From SURF-33 sp964598885 (GTDB lineage Bacteria; Desulfobacterota; Desulfobacteria; Desulfobacterales; Desulfosalsimonadaceae): a stretch of DNA of 64,000 nt. How positions within the stretch are numbered: the first letter of the stretch is position 1; the number at the start of each line of letters is the position of its first letter. The translations under genes were made by a program, and so were the position numbers. This document shows, in pieces, positions 50,274 through 58,721 of the stretch. Location of the stretch: contig CAZRES010000001.1 of the NCBI GenBank assembly GCA_964598885.1, positions 1 to 64,000 on the forward strand, in the 5' to 3' direction. Below the pieces are notes generated by a model. That model was not told the DNA's origin, did no database searches, and saw only the letters and a program-made list of their open reading frames with translations.

Positions 50274-52421
50274 TTAAGATGGTTTTCCGTTAAAGGATTC
50301 CGTCAGCTTGCAAGCGGAAATCAGGGGGCAATCCTCCTCCTGTTCGCCCGCGTGGGTGTTTTCATAGATGCTGCCGATCGCAGCTTCCATGGTTGGGAAA
50401 ATGTGATCTGAGCCAATATTTTCAATGCAATACGTACGTTTAATAACCCCCATGACGGCTTCGTTGATCCCGCTTAAGGAAAAGTCGATGCCGGCGCTGC
50501 GCACCCGGCTTACCAGCTGGGAAAGAGTCTCTTCCCCGGAGGCGTCAATGTCGCTGATACCGTTTGAAACTAAAACAATATGTTTAAGGTCCGGTTTGCT
50601 TTTCATTACTTCCATTATTTTGTCTTCCAGGTAGCTGGCATTGGCAAAAAACAGGGGTCCGTCAAAGCGCACCATGGCAATATATTTACATTCCTTCAAC
50701 CCGTGGATCCGGGCACAGCGCAGGGCGAGATCTTCGGCCCTGGACAGGCTCACCACCGAGGGTCGCATGCGTTTGTAAATAAAAACGCCCAGGGAAAGTA
50801 CAACGCCAATCATGATGCCCTTGTCCAGATGCGGAGCGAATGCCAGAGTGGCGAGAAAGGAAACAATCGATATCAGGCCGTCGTACCACTGGGCATGCCA
50901 GGCATGAAAAAAACCGGATACGTTGATCAATCCGATCACCGCCATCATGATGACCGCCGCCAGCACCGCCTGGGGAAGATGGTAGAGCAGGGGGGTGAAA
51001 AAAAGCAGCACGATTACCACCATCAAGCTGGTGCAGACAGAAGAAAGACCACTGACGGCGCCGGCCTGGAGATTGACCGCGGAGCGTGAAAAAGAACCGG
51101 AAATGGGATAACTCTTACTGCAGGCGCCGAAAATATTGGCCAGACCCTGGCCGACCAATTCCTGGTTGGGATCGAGACGCTGTCCGGTTTTGGCGGCCAT
51201 GGCCTTGGCAATGGAAATGGCCTCCATAAAGCCCAAAAGAGAGATAATCACCGCGTAGGGAAAGATATGGCCCAGAACGTTCCGGTCGATTTCCGGCATG
51301 GAAAGCGCCGGCAGCCCTTTTGGGATGGCGCCCACCACGTCACCGCCGCCCATCAGCAGAATGGCGGATTCATCAATGGGCTTGTTTGATATATGTACTC
51401 GCCAGATTGATTTCTCCGGTTCGGTCCCGTAGGGGGTCTCCCCCTTGCGGTAATACCTGGTTTGATCTTCAGCGTCCACCGCCACGAGAAGGGTTTTGCG
51501 TATATCTTCCCGCAACATATGCGCTTCATTTTTCAACAGATCTAATTTAAATGTCAACACTTCGATCCGGTGTTTGACATCCAGCATCGCGGCGTAGTTG
51601 CCGGCTTTTTCAATGACCGCGGCTTCCTGGAAGGCCTGTGTGCGCAATTTGGCCTGGGCATTGATTTCATTGATGACCTGGTTGAATTGGATAATTTCTT
51701 CTTTGACCGAGGGGGCCTTGATTTGCGCCAGATTGACGCGGGTATTCTGTTCAAAACCAGTGGCCCAGGAAATCGTGGTCGTGATTACCACCGCCACGAG
51801 CACGTTGGGAATCCGCGGATTGACCCAGCGCAAGCCGTACATGATCAGAAACGCCGCCAGTCCATACACGAAAGTGGGCCAGTGAGTATAATGAAAGGCG
51901 CCTTCCACCACCCGGATGATGGTTTCATAGTGATGATCGGCACTGTCAACGTAGACCCCGAAAAGTTTCGAAAGCTGAGAGGAGGCGATGATAATGGCGG
52001 CGGCATTGGTGAATCCGTTGACCACCGGATGGGAAAGGAAATTCACCACCAGTCCGAGACGAAGAACCCCCAGAGCCAGCTGGAATAAACCGACCATCAG
52101 CGCCAGCATGATGGCATAGGCGATATAACCGGGGCTTCCCGCCGAGGCTAACGGCGCCAGAGATGCTGAGGTCATGAGAGATACCACGGCCACCGGGCCG
52201 GTAGCCAGCTGCCGGCTGGAACCGAACAGTGCGGCGATCATGGGCGGCAGAAAAGAAGCGTACAGACCGTAATACGGAGGCAATCCCGCCAGTTGGGCAT
52301 AAGCCATCGATTGTGGTATTAGAACCAGAGCCACCGTCAATCCGGCAACGGCGTCGGTTTTGAAATGCTCCAGCTCATACCCCTTGAACCAAGCCAGGAA
52401 AGGAAATACTTTCGTGATCAT
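50274..52421 (-). CDS. SulP-family anion transporter with STAS domain and coiled-coil insert
   Basis: 715 residues, longer than the usual 550-600. The core has the SulP motif VLIPQSMAYAQLAGLPPYYGLYAS and the later ISLLGFMEAISIAKAMA. Between helices, about residues 226-360, is an extra charged, helical segment (VKEEIIQFNQVINEINAQAK, RIEVLTFKLDLLKNEAHML) predicted to form a coiled coil. A STAS domain occupies about 575-690 (MVRFDGPLFFANASYLEDKI, with IDASGEETL). SulP proteins carry sulfate, bicarbonate or dicarboxylates. It is the first gene of the operon driven by P2 and is followed by kinase and regulator genes. Confidence 0.88.
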   Translation of the reverse strand: MITKVFPFLAWFKGYELEHFKTDAVAGLTVALVLIPQSMAYAQLAGLPPYYGLYASFLPPMIAALFGSSRQLATGPVAVVSLMTSASLAPLASAGSPGYIAYAIMLALMVGLFQLALGVLRLGLVVNFLSHPVVNGFTNAAAIIIASSQLSKLFGVYVDSADHHYETIIRVVEGAFHYTHWPTFVYGLAAFLIMYGLRWVNPRIPNVLVAVVITTTISWATGFEQNTRVNLAQIKAPSVKEEIIQFNQVINEINAQAKLRTQAFQEAAVIEKAGNYAAMLDVKHRIEVLTFKLDLLKNEAHMLREDIRKTLLVAVDAEDQTRYYRKGETPYGTEPEKSIWRVHISNKPIDESAILLMGGGDVVGAIPKGLPALSMPEIDRNVLGHIFPYAVIISLLGFMEAISIAKAMAAKTGQRLDPNQELVGQGLANIFGACSKSYPISGSFSRSAVNLQAGAVSGLSSVCTSLMVVIVLLFFTPLLYHLPQAVLAAVIMMAVIGLINVSGFFHAWHAQWYDGLISIVSFLATLAFAPHLDKGIMIGVVLSLGVFIYKRMRPSVVSLSRAEDLALRCARIHGLKECKYIAMVRFDGPLFFANASYLEDKIMEVMKSKPDLKHIVLVSNGISDIDASGEETLSQLVSRVRSAGIDFSLSGINEAVMGVIKRTYCIENIGSDHIFPTMEAAIGSIYENTHAGEQEEDCPLISACKLTESFNGKPS

Positions 52422-52491
52422 GCTACTCCCCTGCCGTTAGATTGCTATTGATCCTCGAAAGCCGATTTTATCGGATTTTTATTTGCGCCTC

Positions 52492-52520
52492 TTTATTCCA
52501 AATTTCAATTCGGATGTCAA
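52492..52520 (-). promoter_or_regulatory. Promoter of the SulP operon, shared architecture (P2)
   Basis: Minus strand: TTGACA (52515-52520), 17 bases, AATAAA (52492-52497). It contains TTGAC-N11-AATTTGGAATA and is preceded by GGTGA. Compared with P1 (54969-54997), 30 of 36 bases are identical. The expected start site is about 64 bases before the SulP ATG. The rest of the 181-base gap shows nothing else I can name. Confidence 0.7.
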
Positions 52521-52602
52521 TCACCAAAACCGAAAGTAAGGGACGGATTATGAGGGTATGACGGAGATGCACGGAATTTCCGTTTCAGATGTGGCCGAGC
52601 AT

Positions 52603-53028
52603 TTAGGATAAAGGTTTCTTTGGCGCCGGAGAAGTGGCGGATTTTTCTTCCAGACGTCTTTTCCTGGCAGCAGCCTCGGTGACTTTCTTTACCAGAAGGT
52701 CGATGTCGCATGGCTTCATCAAATAGTCGAATGCGCCTTTATTCAACCCTTCGATCGCCGATTCCACCGTGGCATGCCCGGTCAGCATGAGGACTTCCGT
52801 TGAGGGATACGCTTTTTTGATCGCCGCCAGAGTTTCAAGACCGTCCATGCCCGGCATTTTAACGTCCAAAATTACTACTTCAATCTGAGGATGGCGGCGG
52901 AGCTGCGTCAGGGCTTCTTTCCCGTTAAAGGCGGCGGTAATGTCCAGTTTTCGTTTGGTCAGCCGTTTGGTCATGGTCTCCACAAAGGGAACTTCATCAT
53001 CAACCATCAACACCTTTGCCAACGACAT
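52603..53028 (-). CDS. Single-domain response regulator
   Basis: 141 residues from the ATG at 53028, which has AAGGAG upstream; it overlaps the end of the kinase gene by 29 bases. The receiver has VLMVDDEVPFVETMTKRL, EVVILDVKMPGMDGLETL, MLTGHATVESAIEGL and DYLMKPCDID. The tail is Lys/Arg-rich, then Ser/Pro-rich. It is the partner of the overlapping Cache kinase by position and is very similar to the regulator at 43663-44121. Confidence 0.89.
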   Translation of the reverse strand: MSLAKVLMVDDEVPFVETMTKRLTKRKLDITAAFNGKEALTQLRRHPQIEVVILDVKMPGMDGLETLAAIKKAYPSTEVLMLTGHATVESAIEGLNKGAFDYLMKPCDIDLLVKKVTEAAARKRRLEEKSATSPAPKKPLS

Positions 53029-54853
53029 GATTAATTCTCCTTGCTTGTTTTTTTTGGGGTGCGGACGTTTTCGCATCCAGAGGATTGTTTATGGGTAAGG
53101 TTATGGTAAAGGTTGCACCAAAACCCAGAGCACTCTCCACTTCTATGGCGCCGCCCATTTTGTGGATGATCCCGTAGCAGATGGAAAGTCCCAGTCCGGT
53201 GCCTTTGCCGACGGGCTTGGTGGTGAAGAATGGATCGAAAAGCCGCTCGATGTCCCCCGGCCGAATCCCGGGACCGGTATCTTCAATGGAAATATAAATA
53301 TGGTCGTTTCTGGCCTCGGATGTGATCATGATTTGACCGCCGGTCTTTTCCATGGCATCCAGCGCATTGTGGATAATATTCATTAATACTTGCTGCATTT
53401 CTGTAACCGAAGCACGGATTGTCGGTAAATCGTTCTGCAAACGGGTTCGGATTTCAACGTTGTCGTAGCGGGTTTTCTGGCTGGACAGATCGATCACTTC
53501 CTTGATGATTTCATTGAGCTGCACGGTCTGAATGCGGGAATCCGTCATGCGGGCGAAATTTAAAAGTTTGTGAGTAATATCTTTGCAACGGCGACCCTGG
53601 TTTTGGATCTGGCGCAAGGCCCGCTCGAATTCTTCGCGGTTGCCTTCCTCGTCGATGCCTTCATCCATAAGATCCTGGATCCAACCGGCCTCTTCAACCA
53701 TGATGGCCACCGGGTTGTTGATTTCATGGGCGATTCCGGCGGCCAGTTCCCCGATGCTGACCAGTTTGCCGGTTTCAATGATTTTCTGGTTCATCAGATC
53801 TTTTTCCGTATCCACCTTGGCAATGCGGTTGACCATGCGGTTGGACAGGACCATGGCCATGATGATAATCCCGAGGGCGCCGGAGATAAAAATCAGGGCG
53901 CCGATCGCTTGCGCGTGCCGCAGCTTGGCAAAGGCATCATCCCGGTCTTGCTGAAAGATAAGCAGCCATTCGTTGTTTTTGAGAAATGCGGCCAATATAA
54001 TGATTTTTTTATTGGATTCACCGACTTTTTCCACGGCTACCAGGGAACTCAGATCATCCGGCGTGCTATACCACAAGGTCTGTTGACCCAGGGCGCCCGG
54101 ACCGGGCCAGTCCGCAGCCGGCAGCCGGGGGACGTTTCCCTTGTCAAATAAATTAAGATATTGCTGGCGGGTGAGCTTTAGATCGCCGGTGGGCGGGCGG
54201 GTTTGAAACTCACCGGCCCGATTTATGACAAGGGCCGACCCGGTTTTACCTACCCTTAAATTTTCGACCAAATCATTGAAGGCCACAAAGTCGATGGTGG
54301 CTCGAAGCAGCCAATCGGCATCGTTCCAGCGGCGCTTCACAGTGACGATAAAATGAGGTTGTCCGCGCAACCCCAGAAACACATCGCTCATGAAGTGGCG
54401 CTGCTGGATGGCCTGACGGAACCATTCGGACTGGCTGTAATCGGCTTGTTCAAGCCCAAAGGGACCGGCATAAGTCACCTGGCGGCCGGTCTGGTCGATC
54501 AAGCCAAGGTCCACGAAGACCGTGCTGTATTCTTCGCGCAGGATTTGAAGCTGTTCGTTTAGAAAGGCTTTTTTTTGAAACTGCGGCAATTGGGAACTTC
54601 TAAATAAGTATCTAATATTGCTAAGTTTTTCAAACAGAAAATAATCGATAGTCTGCTTGTGTTTTAAAACCAGTTCACCGATATGGGCATGAACCATCTG
54701 GTTGGAATAGGTATTGAATTGATACAGGATCATTCCGGTGACGAGAATCATGGGGGTCAGAGAAACGATGATGACGGTCAGAATCATGCGGTGGCGAATG
54801 GAGGCGTAATACGATCCCTTTTCCGTATCGCCATTTAATCTGTATTGAAGCAT
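53000..54853 (-). CDS. Membrane Cache-domain sensor histidine kinase
   Basis: 617 residues from the ATG at 54853; a TTG start 33 bases earlier is less likely. First helix about 24-44 (MILTVIIVSLTPMILVTGMI), then a double Cache periplasmic domain (VFVDLGLIDQTGRQVTYAGP, WFRQAIQQRHFMSDVFLGLR), second helix about 330-350, then the phospho-acceptor GIAHEINNPVAIMVEEAGW and ATPase boxes EDTGPGIRPGD and GKGTGLGLSICYGI. A paralogue of 47229-48977, with the same FLG-R-xPHF motif in the sensor. Transcribed from P1 with the overlapping regulator. Confidence 0.89.
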   Translation of the reverse strand: MLQYRLNGDTEKGSYYASIRHRMILTVIIVSLTPMILVTGMILYQFNTYSNQMVHAHIGELVLKHKQTIDYFLFEKLSNIRYLFRSSQLPQFQKKAFLNEQLQILREEYSTVFVDLGLIDQTGRQVTYAGPFGLEQADYSQSEWFRQAIQQRHFMSDVFLGLRGQPHFIVTVKRRWNDADWLLRATIDFVAFNDLVENLRVGKTGSALVINRAGEFQTRPPTGDLKLTRQQYLNLFDKGNVPRLPAADWPGPGALGQQTLWYSTPDDLSSLVAVEKVGESNKKIIILAAFLKNNEWLLIFQQDRDDAFAKLRHAQAIGALIFISGALGIIIMAMVLSNRMVNRIAKVDTEKDLMNQKIIETGKLVSIGELAAGIAHEINNPVAIMVEEAGWIQDLMDEGIDEEGNREEFERALRQIQNQGRRCKDITHKLLNFARMTDSRIQTVQLNEIIKEVIDLSSQKTRYDNVEIRTRLQNDLPTIRASVTEMQQVLMNIIHNALDAMEKTGGQIMITSEARNDHIYISIEDTGPGIRPGDIERLFDPFFTTKPVGKGTGLGLSICYGIIHKMGGAIEVESALGFGATFTITLPINNPLDAKTSAPQKKQARRINHVVGKGVDG

Positions 54854-55163
54854 TATTGCGGATTTCCATTGTGCGGGTTGAAGCAACTTGGCCGTTTATA
54901 GCGAATTTTTTCCCGATGGTTTTTGGATACGGTTTGTACCAGGCTGATCCTGCCCTTTATCCGGTCTATCTATTCCAAATTTCCCGCCGGTTGTCAATCA
55001 CCTAAACGGTCTGTGGCGGTCTCTTTGTCCGGGATCCCCGGGTATTCTTAAACGACATTCCCGATTCGAAATGCCGCATCAGTAATTGCCTGGGCACGGG
55101 CTGTTTTTCCTCTGTTTAAGTAATCTTTGGTGCCAACACCGGCATGGCTGTATTTATAACCGC
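54854..55163. other. 310-base region between the kinase and the hydrolase genes
   Basis: Holds promoter P1 (listed separately) and about 160 further bases with no gene, RNA or repeat that I can support. The downstream half, toward the end of the hydrolase gene, has no clear terminator with a T-run. Confidence 0.5.
54969..54997 (-). promoter_or_regulatory. Promoter of the second Cache kinase operon, shared architecture (P1)
   Basis: Minus strand: TTGACA (54992-54997), 17 bases, AATAGA (54969-54974), with TTGAC-N11-AATTTGGAATA. The 36-base region is 30/36 identical to P2 upstream of SulP. The expected start lies about 110 bases before the kinase ATG. Confidence 0.7.
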
Positions 55164-55886
55164 TTAGGAGGTTGGGATGTCGAATTTTTCCCGATACCAG
55201 TTAATGGACTGCCTGAGAAAATCTTCCTGATGGGCCGGATCGTTCATGGGATGGTCCCCGTTTTCCTGACGGACCAGCATTTTGGGATGCGCTGCTTTTT
55301 CGTAAATCGCCAGTGCATTTGAAAATGGAACCACCGCATCCCGGTCGCCGTGGAAACTGAGCAGGTTGGAAACAAGACCGAGTTGGTCGGTGATATCGAA
55401 GTGGAGCCTTTCTTTTTCCAGTCCATGCAATCGAAAGGCTTCTTCCGGACTGCGGATATCCGGCGGGTGAATGGCGTCCAGGCGGATCGGCGCCGCCACC
55501 GTAACCACGGCCCGGACTTTGCGTTCGGCCGCTGTTTTGAGGACTACGGCCCCGCCGAAGCTGCTGCCGAAAAGGGCAATATCATTGCCCGTATCAGGAT
55601 GCGACAGGATCAGATCTATGGCTGCAGCAAGGTCCCGACACCGGCCGTCAAAGGTGGTCACTCCCGCAAAATTTCCTTCGCTTTTGCCGCATCCCCGGTG
55701 ATCGAACCGAAAAAACCCCATATCGTTTGTCGCGCATTTTTCAGCAAGATCGATCTGTTTCGGGGAGTCGCCGGTGCTGAAAAATCCGTGGGAGCCGATG
55801 ACTACCGGCGGTTTTTCGGCTTCCGGCAGATGGAGTGTGCCATGAAGCTGCAGGCCGTCGGATGTGAAATAAATCACTGTCCGCAT
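55164..55886 (-). CDS. Alpha/beta hydrolase (serine esterase/dipeptidyl-peptidase-like)
   Basis: 240 residues from the ATG at 55886 (MRTVIYFTSDGLQLHGTLHL); an upstream in-frame Met adds 11 residues. The oxyanion region is VVIGSHGFFSTGDS, the nucleophile elbow LFGSSFGGAVVL (GxSxG, Ser), an acid near LLSFHGDRDAVVPFS, and the His probably in ENGDHPMNDP. No signal peptide. It is an esterase or acyl hydrolase of unknown substrate. It lies alone between the signalling island and the glucosidase. Confidence 0.83.
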   Translation of the reverse strand: MRTVIYFTSDGLQLHGTLHLPEAEKPPVVIGSHGFFSTGDSPKQIDLAEKCATNDMGFFRFDHRGCGKSEGNFAGVTTFDGRCRDLAAAIDLILSHPDTGNDIALFGSSFGGAVVLKTAAERKVRAVVTVAAPIRLDAIHPPDIRSPEEAFRLHGLEKERLHFDITDQLGLVSNLLSFHGDRDAVVPFSNALAIYEKAAHPKMLVRQENGDHPMNDPAHQEDFLRQSINWYREKFDIPTS

Positions 55887-55998
55887 ATTTCTGTTATGAC
55901 AAGACGAGGAATAGAGCAATACGTAAGGAATACGACAGTATTTTTCATAATCTGATGTGTTTCAGAAACTCGATTGGATGTCAAGTTTTAACAGATCC

Positions 55999-58665
55999 TT
56001 AATGTTGCCGGCGGATGAATTCCGCCACCAGACCTGTCCAGCCGGTTTGATGGCTGGCTCCCAGGCCGGCCCCGTTGTCCCCGTGGAAATATTCCGAAAA
56101 CAAAATATAATCGCGCCAAAAGGGATCTTCCTGGAATATCTTGTTGCCGCCGTATATGGGGCGCTTTCCCGCGGTATTGCGCAGAAAAAGGCTACTGAGC
56201 CGGAGGGATAATTCGTCGGCGACTTGCTGCAGGGTCAACATCCGGTCCGAGCCGGTCGGGCAGGCCACCTTGAATTCATCGCCGTAGTAAAGATGGTATT
56301 TCCGCAAAGCTTCGATGATCAGGTAATTGATCGGAAACCAGACCGGCCCCCGCCAGTTGGAATTGCCCCCGAAAAGACCGCTTTCCGATTCAGCCGGCTG
56401 GTAATTGATTCGGTGGATCTCGCCATCGGTTTCAAACGTGTAAGGTTTGTCTTTGTGAACTTTTGACAGGGACCGGATGCCATGGGGCGACAGAAATTCC
56501 GCTTCATCCAGCAGGTATCCGAGAACCCGCTCCAGCCTGTTCCGTGTGAGAATGGAAAGCATTCTTCGTTCGCCGGCGCCGGGGGACTTGACACAGGCCA
56601 TGTGCCCCTGGTCACGCAGAAAAATGCGGTTTTCAAAAAACCAGAGCATGCGGCGCTTGAAATCCGGCATACGGTCGAGCAGTTCGGCATCGAGGATCTC
56701 AACGGCAAGCAAGGGGATAAGCCCTACCATGGAACGGACCTTCAGCGGCAGCGCCCGATTGTCCGGCAGATGGACGGCGTCATAGAAGAATCCGTCCGCT
56801 TCATCCCAGAGACTGAGGCCGTGGCGGACTTTCCCGGTCATGGCCTTGGCGATGCGGAGGAAATGTTCGAAAAATTTGCTGGCCGTGTCCTGGTAAACGG
56901 GATTGGTCTTGGCCAGCTCCAGGGCCGTCGTTATCATGCCCAGACAATAGAATCCCATCCAGGCGGTGGCATCGGACTGATCCAGGTGCCCGCCCGAGGA
57001 CAGCGGATGACTGCGGTCAAACACGCTGATATTATCCAGACCCAGAAAGCCGCCCTGGAAAATATTGTTCCCTTCTTTGTCTTTCTTGTTTACCCACCAG
57101 GTGAAATTCAGGAGCATCTTATGGTAGATGCTTTCCAGGAAAGCAACATCAGCGGTCCCGCTTTGGGTCTTGTCCATCCGGTAGACCTGCATGGCGGCCC
57201 AGGCGTGAACCGGCGGGTTGACGTCACCGAAGTTCCATTCGTATGCCGGCAGTTGACCATTCGGATGCATGTACCACTCACGCGCCAGCAGTTGCAGCTG
57301 ATGCTTGGCAAATCCCGAATCGACCAGCGCCAGGGGAATGCAGTGAAACGCCAGGTCCCAGCCAGCGTACCAGGGATATTCCCACTTGTCCGGCATGGAA
57401 ACAATATCGAAGTTCTGCAGATGCTCCCACTCAAGGTTCCGGGCTTGTGCCCGGAGGGCGGGCTTCCGGGGCATGACCGGATCACCGGCGAGCCATTGCT
57501 CAACGTTGCAGTAGTAAAACTGCTTGTTCCAGAGCATCCCGGCCAGCGCCTGGCGAAAAATATTTTTTTTATCGGCTTCCGGATCATGGCCGAGAAGGGA
57601 TTCGTAGTATTCATCGGCTTCGGCGCGGCGCAGATCGAATATTTCGGAAAACCCCTGGAACGGCCTGTCGAGCCCTTTGCCGGAAAGCCGCAGCCGGAAA
57701 CTCTCCCGGCCGCCGGCCTCCAGGCGGGTTTCGTATAATGCCGCGCATTTCGTACCGTTTTGCTCGGGGTTGACCGCGTGGACGTCGCCGTGAACCAGGT
57801 GCCGGTCAAAGGCATCCTTTACAAAACCCGAAGCGTTGGAGCTCCCGAAAAGTCGCTCGTTATTGGTTTCGTTTTCCGTAAATATCATTTCCGGGGCCAT
57901 ATCGGCATACAGGAAGTAGTTTCCGGCAACCGGATGTCCGGCCCATAGGGAAGAGATGCCGCCTGGGCCTTGGATGCCTTGCATTAAGGGCTTTTCCGGC
58001 ACATCCCCCATGGGACCCGCTTCATAGCCCCAGGACCAGGTGTTGCGGAACCACAGCATGGGCAGAATATGGCAGATTGCCGGTTCGGGACCGCGATTGA
58101 CGACCGTAATGTGTACCAGAATATCCTTCGGATCTGCTTTGGCATACTCCACGAAAATATCGAAATAGCGGTCTTCATCAAAAACACCGGTATCACAGAG
58201 TTCGAATTCAAAATCGAGCGGTCCCCGCCGTCGGTTCTGATCGACGAGCTCCGCGTAAGGAAACGGTGCGTGCGGATACTTGTAGAGCATTTTCATGTAA
58301 CTGTGTGTCGGGGTGTTGTCCAGGTAGAAGTAACATTCCTTGACATCTTCGCCGTGATTGCCCTCGTGGCCGTTCAAACCGAACAGTCGCTCCTTTAAAA
58401 TGAGGTCCCGGCCATTCCACAGGCCAAGGGCAAAACACAGGTATTGAGAACGGTCGCATATGCCGGCCAATCCGTCTTCCCCCCATCGGTAGGTCCGGCT
58501 GCGGGCATGATCATGCGGAAAATAATCCCAGGCGTTGCCGTCGGGACTGTAATCCTCCCGTACCGTTCCCCATGCCCGTTCGCTGACATAAGGACCCCAT
58601 TTTTTCCAGTCTGCCCGGCCGTCATCATGTGCCAGAAGCCTTTCCTGTTCCCCATTTACAACCAT
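55999..58665 (-). CDS. GH63/MGH1-like glycoside hydrolase (glucosidase)
   Basis: 888 residues. It opens with the family pattern DWKKWGPYVSERAWGTVRED. The (alpha/alpha)6 barrel in the second half has KWEYPWYAGWDLAFHCIPLA, PAYEWNFGDVNPPVHAW, WDEADGFFYDAV and NSNWRGPVWFPINYLIIEAL, all usual for bacterial GH63-type glucosidases and mannosylglycerate hydrolases. It is probably cytosolic (no signal peptide). The likely substrate is a glucosyl- or mannosyl-glycerate type solute or an alpha-glucoside. Next to a 6-phosphogluconate dehydrogenase, which fits use of released glucose through the pentose phosphate route. Confidence 0.88.
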   Translation of the reverse strand: MVVNGEQERLLAHDDGRADWKKWGPYVSERAWGTVREDYSPDGNAWDYFPHDHARSRTYRWGEDGLAGICDRSQYLCFALGLWNGRDLILKERLFGLNGHEGNHGEDVKECYFYLDNTPTHSYMKMLYKYPHAPFPYAELVDQNRRRGPLDFEFELCDTGVFDEDRYFDIFVEYAKADPKDILVHITVVNRGPEPAICHILPMLWFRNTWSWGYEAGPMGDVPEKPLMQGIQGPGGISSLWAGHPVAGNYFLYADMAPEMIFTENETNNERLFGSSNASGFVKDAFDRHLVHGDVHAVNPEQNGTKCAALYETRLEAGGRESFRLRLSGKGLDRPFQGFSEIFDLRRAEADEYYESLLGHDPEADKKNIFRQALAGMLWNKQFYYCNVEQWLAGDPVMPRKPALRAQARNLEWEHLQNFDIVSMPDKWEYPWYAGWDLAFHCIPLALVDSGFAKHQLQLLAREWYMHPNGQLPAYEWNFGDVNPPVHAWAAMQVYRMDKTQSGTADVAFLESIYHKMLLNFTWWVNKKDKEGNNIFQGGFLGLDNISVFDRSHPLSSGGHLDQSDATAWMGFYCLGMITTALELAKTNPVYQDTASKFFEHFLRIAKAMTGKVRHGLSLWDEADGFFYDAVHLPDNRALPLKVRSMVGLIPLLAVEILDAELLDRMPDFKRRMLWFFENRIFLRDQGHMACVKSPGAGERRMLSILTRNRLERVLGYLLDEAEFLSPHGIRSLSKVHKDKPYTFETDGEIHRINYQPAESESGLFGGNSNWRGPVWFPINYLIIEALRKYHLYYGDEFKVACPTGSDRMLTLQQVADELSLRLSSLFLRNTAGKRPIYGGNKIFQEDPFWRDYILFSEYFHGDNGAGLGASHQTGWTGLVAEFIRRQH

Positions 58666-58721
58666 GATTATTTTCCGTTTTGCGGGAAAAGGGTTATCTG
58701 CTGTTGTCAGTGCCGGCCGGT

